Shown: positions 25,280 through 32,503 of the stretch, in pieces
How the letters are laid out: the number at the start of each line of letters is the position of its first letter
Numbering within the stretch: the first letter of the stretch is position 1
DNA from: an uncultured Mollicutes bacterium
GTDB lineage: Bacteria; Bacillota_I; Bacilli_A; RFN20; CAG-826
DNA length: 64,000 nucleotides
Direction: 5' to 3'
Assembly: GCA_900539595.1 (NCBI GenBank)
Contig: UQCQ01000006.1
Coordinates: forward strand, 1 to 64,000
The notes under the pieces: generated by a model
Databases searched by the model: none
What the model saw: only the letters and a program-made list of their open reading frames with translations
Told to the model about the DNA's origin: nothing
Made by a program: the position numbers and the translations under genes

Positions 25280-27493
25280 ATGAATAACGAATTACGAAAC
25301 CATTTTGTTTCCTACGATTGTCCTTTTGTAGAAGGGGACGTCTATGGGCTGAAGAAGGATTTTTCTTTGAAAGCCCCTCTTCGCTCCGCCCGTCTTCTTT
25401 TATCAGGGCTTGGGATGTATGACGCTTATCTTAATGGAAAAAAGGTGGGAGAGCAGATGTTCAAACCCGGCTACACCTATTACAAGAAACGCGTCTTGTT
25501 CCAAGAATATGAGGTAACTTCCCTCCTCAAAGAGAAGAACGAATTCTTCCTTTATGTGGGACAAGGATGGTTCTGCGGACGTTTCTTCTGTGAGAATACC
25601 GTTCAAAACTATGGCCTTCGTCCTAGTGTTTCTTACTTGCTGAGCCTGGAATACGAAGACGGAACCCAAGAAGTAATTGCTTCTAACCCCGGGGATTCGG
25701 CTTATCAAACTGAATATGTCTATGCCGGCGAATACGATGGGGAAGTCGTGGATTTCTCCCGCTCTGATTTAGGGAAGGAAATCGGCGTCGTTCAAAGCGA
25801 GCCCTTGGATTCCTCAATCCAATTAGAACCCACCTTGACGGAAGTCCGTTTGCAAGAGGCGATGAAATTTCAAGTTCTTTGCAAAGGCGAATCGACGGTT
25901 TTGGATTTGGGGCAAAACTTCGCTGGGCTTGTTTCCATCGACCCCGAGCAACTACAGGAAGGTCAAACCATCACATTGATCCACGGAGAAATCCTGGATG
26001 AGAATGGACACGTCTACACGGAGAATCTCCGCGCGGCGAAAGCTCGCATTGTTTATACTCGTGGCAAAGAAAAGAAGAAATATACCCCGAAATTCACCTA
26101 TATGGGCTTCCGTTATGTAGAAGTCTTGGGACTTCGGGAAGAAGAGGATTTAGAAAAGCTATTCTCCTTCCGCCCCCTTCATACCGAGATGGTTCGCACG
26201 GGGCACTTCCACTCGGATAATAACGATGTCAACCGTCTCTATCAAAACCTATGCTGGAGCCAACGGAGCAATTACGTGGAAGTTCCTACGGATTGTCCTC
26301 AACGAGATGAACGCCTGGGCTATACCGGGGACGGCCATGTCTTTGCCCGGACGGGTACCTATAATTACGACACCCGTTCCTTCTGGCATAATTTCTTCCG
26401 CGACTTGGATTTGGGTCAGGAAGATAATCCGGACGGCAACGTCCCTCCTTATTTGCCCCAAGTGGGTCCTAAACCCGTTGGTTTTATGAGCATGCAGGGG
26501 TGGGGAAGCGCCGTATCCATCATCCCCGAAGTGCTTTATGAGCAATATGGAGATTTTGAATTCTTCGCCTCTCAATATGAACCGATTAAACGTTACGTGG
26601 ATATGGAAATCCAAAAGGCAGGGAAAAAGAACCTTTGGAAGGCAATTTCTCTCGGTGATTGGCTAAGTCTTGGCAAAGGGGTCGCGTGGCAGGCGATGAA
26701 TAACCATCCCGTTTCTAACGCTTTCTTTGTCAAGGATTTGAAAGTCTTGGTCCGTCTTGCCCACTTGCTGGGGAAAAGGGAAGACGAAGAAAAATATGCC
26801 CGTCAGTTAGAAAAGACCAAACAAGCTTATATCCATGCCTATATCCGTCCTAACGGAAAGGTGGCCAAGGATTACCAAGGAACTTACGTATTGGCCCTCC
26901 GTCATGTCCTGGAACCGACGGACGCCTTATATCCCCTTGTGGCCAAACGCTTCATCCAAAACGTAAAGAAGCACGGCCTCCAAACGGGATTCTTTGGCAC
27001 GCAGCACCTTCTTCCCCTATTAGCGGAATTAGGAGAAACCAAACTAGCCTACGACGTTTTGCTGTCCCCGTCTTGCCCAGGATGGATGTATCAAATTCAT
27101 CGTGGAGCGACGAGCATTTGGGAACGGTGGGACGCGATTCAAGAAAATGGCAAAGTCAATGAGTCGAAGATGAGCAAAACGAACATGGTTTCCTTTAACC
27201 ATTATTCCTTTGGCGCTGTCGGCGAATTCTATTATGCCTATATCCTTGGCATCCAACCGTTGAAACCAGGATATGAAGAAATTCGGATCGCTCCAAAGCC
27301 CGATGAACGCCTAGGAAACGTGGAAGGGTCCTATGATTCCGTCCGTGGGAAAATCAAAGTCTCCTATGCTTATCAAGGGGATTCGATTCGTTTCCATATT
27401 CTTACCCCATCGAAAACCCTCTTTGTTTTCCCGCGTGGAGAGAAGAAGGAACTAGAGCCCGGGGAATACGATTTGATTCAACCAAAGAAATAA
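25280..27493 (+). CDS. Alpha-L-rhamnosidase, GH78
   Basis: This 737-residue protein follows a GGGGGCG ribosome site. It shows the GH78 landmarks: an N-terminal binding domain (GLGMYDAYLNGKKVGEQMFKPG), DLGQNFAG, HGEILDENGHVYTENLRAAKA and FTYMGFRYVEV. The catalytic-site signature is DCPQRDERLGYTGDG (residues 338-352), followed by GDWL. It ends in a C-terminal beta-sandwich. It removes terminal alpha-linked rhamnose. No signal peptide is present, so the substrate must be small enough to import, such as a plant rhamnoside or flavonoid rutinoside. Confidence 0.9.
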   Translation: MNNELRNHFVSYDCPFVEGDVYGLKKDFSLKAPLRSARLLLSGLGMYDAYLNGKKVGEQMFKPGYTYYKKRVLFQEYEVTSLLKEKNEFFLYVGQGWFCGRFFCENTVQNYGLRPSVSYLLSLEYEDGTQEVIASNPGDSAYQTEYVYAGEYDGEVVDFSRSDLGKEIGVVQSEPLDSSIQLEPTLTEVRLQEAMKFQVLCKGESTVLDLGQNFAGLVSIDPEQLQEGQTITLIHGEILDENGHVYTENLRAAKARIVYTRGKEKKKYTPKFTYMGFRYVEVLGLREEEDLEKLFSFRPLHTEMVRTGHFHSDNNDVNRLYQNLCWSQRSNYVEVPTDCPQRDERLGYTGDGHVFARTGTYNYDTRSFWHNFFRDLDLGQEDNPDGNVPPYLPQVGPKPVGFMSMQGWGSAVSIIPEVLYEQYGDFEFFASQYEPIKRYVDMEIQKAGKKNLWKAISLGDWLSLGKGVAWQAMNNHPVSNAFFVKDLKVLVRLAHLLGKREDEEKYARQLEKTKQAYIHAYIRPNGKVAKDYQGTYVLALRHVLEPTDALYPLVAKRFIQNVKKHGLQTGFFGTQHLLPLLAELGETKLAYDVLLSPSCPGWMYQIHRGATSIWERWDAIQENGKVNESKMSKTNMVSFNHYSFGAVGEFYYAYILGIQPLKPGYEEIRIAPKPDERLGNVEGSYDSVRGKIKVSYAYQGDSIRFHILTPSKTLFVFPRGEKKELEPGEYDLIQPKK

Positions 27494-27511
27494 TGAGGAA
27501 AGGAAAAAACG

Positions 27512-28828
27512 ATGAATATATTCTTGCTTGGGGCTAGCACGTCTGCCCACCAGGTCGAAGGGAATAACACCCATTCTGATTATTGGGCCATGGAACACAT
27601 GGCCTACACGGAGTTCTCGGAACCTTCCGGGGTGGCCGTGGATCATTACCATCGTTACGAAGAAGATATCGCCTTGCTCGCGGAAGCGGGGCTCAACGCC
27701 TATCGTTTCAGCATCGAATGGGCCAGGATTGAACCCGAAGAAGGAAAATTCGATGAAGCTGAAGTGCAACACTACGCCGATGTGATCGCCTGCTGCAAAA
27801 AGCACGGAGTAGAACCGATTGTCACCCTTTATCATTTTACCTCCCCGAAATGGCTGATTGAAAAGGGGGGCTGGGAAAACCCGGACGTGGTCTCCTATTT
27901 TGAACGTTACGCTCGTTATATCGCCGAGAAATTAGGCGGCGAACTCCATTACGTTTGCACGATTAACGAGGCAAACATGGGGATTCAAGTGGCCGCGATT
28001 GCCGCGCGTTACAAAAAGCAATTCATGCAGAAATTAAACCCCTTTTATCGTCTGTTCCATCCACATAAGAAAGAAGAAAGCGCGGAAGGAAAAGCCCAAA
28101 TCGGCATGAACTTCAATCAAATGATGAAGAACATGAAGAAGAAGGGCGAAGAAAACGAGAAACTTTTTGGCACCCCGTCTCCTCAGACGTTCGTCTCGCA
28201 ACGGAGCAAAGAAGGCGACCTGCTAGTTTGCAAGGCCCACGAAGCTGCACGGAAGGTGTTTCGCGAACTTTGCCCCCACGTGAAAATCGGTCTCACCTTA
28301 TCTCTTCACGATATTCAAGAAGTAGGCAAAGGCGCGGAAAAAGAAACGAAGAAGGTGTGGGATGAGGAATTCACCCATTATCTTCCCTTTATTCGCGACG
28401 ATGACTTCTTTGGGTTACAAAATTATTCCCGTACGTTGATGGGAAAACATGGGCCTCTTCCAAATCCGGCAGGAGCCAGGTTGACCCAGATGGAATATGA
28501 AAATTACCCCGAGGCGTTAGGGCACGTGATTCGCAAGGTTCATTCCGAGCTGAGTCTTCCCATTTTGGTGACGGAGAATGGTATTGCGACTTCTAATGAT
28601 GGGGAGCGCGTCGAATTCGTGGATAAAGCCCTCGACGGGGTCCTCTCCTGTGTGAAAGACGGGATTCCCGTGCTAGGTTATTGTCACTGGTCCTTGCTTG
28701 ATAATTTTGAATGGCAAAAGGGCTTCTCCATGACGTTTGGCTTAATTGCAGTGGACCGTAAAACGATGAAGCGGAGTCCCAAACCGAGCTTATATGCCCT
28801 TGGCAAAAAGAAAGAGCTCTTTGAATAA
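27512..28828 (+). CDS. Beta-glycosidase, GH1
   Basis: 438 residues following GAGGAAAGGA. The GH1 hallmarks are QVEGNNTHSDYW at the N-terminus, the acid/base E153 in CTINEAN, the nucleophile E355 in LVTENG, and the substrate loop WSLLDNFEW. There is no signal peptide. It has an unusual helical insertion near residues 165-215 (KKQFMQKLNPFYRLF...NMKKKGEENEKLFG). After GH78 removes rhamnose, this enzyme probably removes the beta-glucosyl or similar residue. Confidence 0.9.
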   Translation: MNIFLLGASTSAHQVEGNNTHSDYWAMEHMAYTEFSEPSGVAVDHYHRYEEDIALLAEAGLNAYRFSIEWARIEPEEGKFDEAEVQHYADVIACCKKHGVEPIVTLYHFTSPKWLIEKGGWENPDVVSYFERYARYIAEKLGGELHYVCTINEANMGIQVAAIAARYKKQFMQKLNPFYRLFHPHKKEESAEGKAQIGMNFNQMMKNMKKKGEENEKLFGTPSPQTFVSQRSKEGDLLVCKAHEAARKVFRELCPHVKIGLTLSLHDIQEVGKGAEKETKKVWDEEFTHYLPFIRDDDFFGLQNYSRTLMGKHGPLPNPAGARLTQMEYENYPEALGHVIRKVHSELSLPILVTENGIATSNDGERVEFVDKALDGVLSCVKDGIPVLGYCHWSLLDNFEWQKGFSMTFGLIAVDRKTMKRSPKPSLYALGKKKELFE

Positions 28829-28843
28829 TTTCTGGATCACAAG

Positions 28844-28877
28844 AATGCGTTGGGTGGTACCTGACGCATTTTCTTTT
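28844..28877 (+). terminator. Terminator of the glycoside operon
   Basis: AATGCGT (28844-28850) pairs with ACGCATT (28864-28870), followed by TTCTTTT. It lies 15 bases after the GH1 stop. Confidence 0.85.
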
Positions 28878-28931
28878 GGGTGATAAACATCGGCTTTGAA
28901 TAACAAGAAACAACCATAATGATATTTTTGT

Positions 28932-28961
28932 AAATCGTAAATTACAAAATCGTAAATTACA
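28932..28961. repeat. Exact 15-bp tandem repeat just before the AAA ATPase gene
   Basis: AAATCGTAAATTACA occurs twice in tandem (28932-28946, 28947-28961), and GTAAATTAC inside each copy is a near-palindrome. The ATG of the ATPase is six bases further on, so the repeat must overlap its promoter or leader. It is probably an operator for self-control. Confidence 0.7.
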
Positions 28962-28967
28962 AAAATT

Positions 28968-30343
28968 ATGAAATTCATCGGAAGAGAGCAAGAACAAAAA
29001 ACCATACAAAGATTGATGTCCAAAGAGGGGTATCAAGGATGCGTGATTTATGGACGTAGGCGCATGGGGAAGACGGAGCTTGTTCGCAAGTGCGTTTTGG
29101 AAAAAAGCCCCGTCGTTATGTATCAATGCAAGGAATCCAACGAGCAGGATAACGTAGAGATGCTGACGGGCCTGTTACGTAGTGTTTTCAATAACCCTTA
29201 CTTGTCTTTTGCTACTTTCATGGACGCGGTGAGGTTTCTTTTCGACTATTCCAAAGACCAGGAAATCATCTTAGTTTTGGATGAGTATCCTTATCTTAAA
29301 AACTTGATCGATGGCTGCGATTCCAAATTGCAAAGCATCATCGATGATCATGCGATGGACTGCAACCTTAAGCTGTTTCTGCTTGGAAGCAGCATTTCCA
29401 CGATGGAAGACATCTTGAGTCACGACAATCCCCTTTATATGCGGTTTCAAACCTCGATTTTTTAAGGCAAATGGATTATTGGGATTCGGCGCAGTTTTAC
29501 CCTCATTATTCTAACGAAGATAAAGTCCGCATGTACGCCGCTTTTGGCGGGGTTCCATATTTCAACGCCCAAATCGATGATCGCATTAGCCCGAAAGAAA
29601 ATATCATCCGCCTCCTTAGCGGCCAATTCTCGGGCATGAAGGAATTCTTGGACACTTATTTAAAGCAGGAACTAAGAAAGGTAAATAGTGCGAACGCAGT
29701 GTTCGAAGCCGTTGCCTTAGGAGCGTTCCATTATACGGATATCCTGTCCAAGTCTCGTGTGGAGTCCTCTCCGCTTTTAAATAGCATTCTCCAGAAACTA
29801 ACCAAGATGGATTTAGTGGAATACGTCTCCCCCATCAATAATAAAAACGATAAGCAAAAATCGGGATATCGCATCAGCGATTCCTGCGTGAAGTTCTATT
29901 ATCATTTTGTTTATCGGAATGCTTCGGCGCACGCCCTCCTTGATGACGATATTTTCTACGAGAAATTTATCCATGAGGATTTTGAGAAATTCTTTGTGCC
30001 AAAAACGTTTGAAGAAATATCGAAACAATTCCTGATTCGTCTCAATAAAAAAGGCCAATTGGAACCAATGTTGATGGATATCGGCACTTATTGGTACGAT
30101 CAGCCAAGCCAGAGAAAAAACGGTCAGTTTGATGTCGTTGGGAAAACCGAAGACGGCTATGTCTTCTTTGAATGTAAATACACGAACTCGCCATTGAACG
30201 ATGAGGTTATTAAAGAAGAACTGGAACAAGTCGCGTCTACAACCTTGAAACCGGTTCAATACGGATTCTTCTCGAAGAATGGTTTTGATCTTAAAAATCA
30301 CTACAGGTATCTCTTATATTCGTTAGAAGACCTGTATCGCTAA
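28968..30343 (+). pseudogene. AAA ATPase with C-terminal DUF234-like domain, split by a frameshift
   Basis: The first part (28968-29465) has a P-loop GRRRMGKTELV (about 28-38) and Walker B-like ILVLDEYPYL. It stops at a TAA directly after a run of six T (29458-29463). The second part continues in another frame as ...FLRQMDYWDSAQFYPHYSNEDKVRMYAAFGGVPYF and carries the C-terminal nuclease-like region (VVGKTEDGYVFFECKYTNSPLND). One extra T in the run would join both parts into an about 458-residue protein with the family's normal SIFLRQMDY junction. It may be a pseudogene, a sequencing error or a slipping site. Confidence 0.85.
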
Positions 30344-30364
30344 ACGTATTTGCGAGAACAAAAA

Positions 30365-30392
30365 AACGAGCCTCATGCGGGGCTCGTTTTCG
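30365..30392. terminator. Bidirectional terminator
   Basis: AACGAGCC (30365-30372) pairs with GGCTCGTT (30381-30388), with A-rich sequence on the left and TTTTCGTT on the right. It can serve the ATPase gene on the plus strand and the surface protein on the minus strand. Confidence 0.85.
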
Positions 30393-30407
30393 TTGTTGGG
30401 CTTGAAA

Positions 30408-32210
30408 TTAATTCAAGGTTCCTTCGCCAAAGGTGGTTTGACGGAAGTGGCATTGAATGACGTATTCTTCGCCGCTAGGATCGGTGACATCCACGTGGAC
30501 GTCCCATCCCAAGGGCCAGGTTTCGGGGAAACCAACGTTCATTACGATATAGAGTTGAACTTGGCCGTTATTCGTGTTTTGAATGACGTAGTCGTTTGCA
30601 GTGACTTTGGAATCGCCCAAATATCCCGCGCATTCATTTTTAAATTCGCCGTCTCCAATGTAGGAAAGGGTGAATTTGGCTTTGAACTGGTAGCTTTTCG
30701 CATTTTCCATCGTCATTTTGAGGACACTGTTATCCACCATGAGGGTCATGCCAGCGCCTACGATGCTGCCGTTATTCACTTTCAAGGCGTTTTTGGGTTC
30801 GGTCGAAGGTTGAGAAACGGTGATTGCTCTTTCGGCGGTGTAAGTTTTGCCGGCAAGCGTCATCGTAATGGCGAGCTTGCCTTGTCCTTTGGCTACGCCT
30901 TTGATGGTAGCAACGCCACCATTCGCGGTAACGGTGAACAATTCCGGGTTCTTGCTTTCGAATGCAAAGGTTGCATCGCCATCAAGATAGAAGCCCTTCT
31001 CAGCTTTCACTTCGGCGGTCGCACCTACTTTGACGGAGGTCGCGCCGCTGACGTTTAACGGAAGAGCCACTTTGTCACCTTTAAAGTTGACTGTGCCTTC
31101 GTAAACAACGTTATTGGCTGGGTCTTTGAAGGTCACCTTAATGGCAAGCGGATTGCCAACAGGGGCGCCATTCATTGTGATGTAAAGTTCGCGTTGTTCG
31201 GGAGCACCTTGGAAGTGATTTCCAGTAATGGAGAAGGAACCCGTGGTGATTTCTAACGTACGCTCCATGGCTTCTAGCTGTTCGAAGGTCAATCCCATGG
31301 CTTTCGCATTAATGCGCACGAACACGCCTGCCCCTTCCACGGCGCAGGTATCCAAGAAGACAACTTCTTTCTTTGTAGCGGCTTGGGCTTTGACGTTAAT
31401 CGCGTGAGTTAGCGAAGCAACAACGGCTCCATCCGTCATCTTGCAGGTAATAACAGCGTCGCCGCCTTTTTCACCGTGGATGGTAGCAGTTTTGCCATTG
31501 GCTTTGATGGAGACGGCATCACTAGAAGAGCTCCATTCGAATGTGGCGGCTTCGGTAGCATATTTCGTGACAGCTTCTAACGTAATATCTTCGCCGGCAG
31601 AAATCGCATTGGCTCCTTTGATTGCAGAAAGCTTCGGGGTGGCGTCTTCGCAGGTGTAATAGAAATCGATGGAACTAAAAGAGGTCCCTTCCCCAGCGCC
31701 AAAGGCGAAAAAGACCTTTTTTGCATTGGTTCCATCAACGACGGTGTTGAGTTGGTAGGCTTTTTCGCTCACCGCCCCAATCGCCTGGCTACCTATGTTT
31801 TTCTCCCCGTAATCAAAGAACGTGGAGTTGGCTCCGGTTTTGGAATCCATGTTATTGATGACAACTTTATGGAAACCAGCGCCAGCGCGTTTGTTCGCGG
31901 AGACGGTGGAACCTGAATAATCAACGTTATAAAGGGTTCCTTGAGAAATGGTGACGGTGGAACCGGCGACGGAAGCGCCGTCCACGTGGAATTTCGTTCC
32001 GGAAACGATGAATTCACCAGCTTTTCCTTCTTTAATGCCGGCAGCGATGTCCGCTGCGGAGACACGAATCATCATCGTGTTCGATTCTTCCGCGTGCATC
32101 GGAAGAGCATTTTTCAATCCTCCGCCAAAATAAGTAGCGGTCACTACGCCTGCGGCTGCCAATGAGCCCGCAAGAATGGCGATGGAGAGAACTTTTAAAT
32201 TCTTTTTCAT
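30408..32210 (-). CDS. Secreted Ig-like/Big2 surface protein of the beta-glucan locus
   Basis: The start is the ATG at 32210, preceded by AAAGGAAATC, opening a signal peptide (MKKNLKVLSIAILAGSLAAAG). About 600 residues follow, with repeated beta-sandwich patterns. One Big2-like domain is near 200-290 (ATFEWSSSSDAVSIKANGKT...GGDAVITCKM). Later domains alternate beta-sandwich blocks (GNHFQGAPEQRELYITMNGAPVG). There is no catalytic motif. It is preceded by two GAAANCGNTTTC operators, so it is likely to be a glucan-binding or wall-associated protein coexpressed with the enzymes. Confidence 0.7.
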   Translation of the reverse strand: MKKNLKVLSIAILAGSLAAAGVVTATYFGGGLKNALPMHAEESNTMMIRVSAADIAAGIKEGKAGEFIVSGTKFHVDGASVAGSTVTISQGTLYNVDYSGSTVSANKRAGAGFHKVVINNMDSKTGANSTFFDYGEKNIGSQAIGAVSEKAYQLNTVVDGTNAKKVFFAFGAGEGTSFSSIDFYYTCEDATPKLSAIKGANAISAGEDITLEAVTKYATEAATFEWSSSSDAVSIKANGKTATIHGEKGGDAVITCKMTDGAVVASLTHAINVKAQAATKKEVVFLDTCAVEGAGVFVRINAKAMGLTFEQLEAMERTLEITTGSFSITGNHFQGAPEQRELYITMNGAPVGNPLAIKVTFKDPANNVVYEGTVNFKGDKVALPLNVSGATSVKVGATAEVKAEKGFYLDGDATFAFESKNPELFTVTANGGVATIKGVAKGQGKLAITMTLAGKTYTAERAITVSQPSTEPKNALKVNNGSIVGAGMTLMVDNSVLKMTMENAKSYQFKAKFTLSYIGDGEFKNECAGYLGDSKVTANDYVIQNTNNGQVQLYIVMNVGFPETWPLGWDVHVDVTDPSGEEYVIQCHFRQTTFGEGTLN

Positions 32211-32287
32211 CTTTGCTGATTTCCTTTCTGCCCCTTTGTTTAGGATGCATTGCAAATGATGTATGGTTTAAGCCATATTATGTAACA

Positions 32288-32316
32288 ATAATAGAATGTG
32301 GTTTCCCGTTTTTCAA
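32288..32316 (-). promoter_or_regulatory. Promoter of the Ig-like surface protein
   Basis: On the minus strand TTGAAA (32316-32311) and TATTAT (32293-32288) are 17 bases apart, 78 bases before the start codon. Confidence 0.65.
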
Positions 32317-32325
32317 TAAGTTTTA

Positions 32326-32337
32326 GAAACCGCTTTC
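32326..32337. promoter_or_regulatory. LacI-type operator
   Basis: GAAACCGCTTTC, ten bases upstream of the -35 of the Ig-like protein promoter. It matches the shared GAAANCGNTTTC pattern. Confidence 0.7.
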
Positions 32338-32381
32338 TTGACGATGATAGGCCATCTTTTTTTCAAAAAACGTCATTTTTC

Positions 32382-32394
32382 GAAAGCGGTTTCC
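32382..32394. promoter_or_regulatory. LacI-type operator, second copy
   Basis: GAAAGCGGTTTCC, the exact inverse of the 32326 site in its core. The pair is 56 bases apart, a distance that would allow looping by a tetrameric or paired repressor. Confidence 0.7.
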
Positions 32395-32503
32395 TATTTT
32401 ATTAAGTTCCCATCAACACTTCCTGGATTGTTTCCCTGTTGTTTCATAAATCATTTCCTTTTTTGGCACGGGAAAGAAGAAGGGAAAATCGTTTAAACGT
32501 GGG

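Noticed and set aside
30375..31058. Plus-strand frame opposite the Ig-like protein
   Set aside because: Starts inside the terminator and mirrors the codons of the minus-strand gene; no ribosome site.
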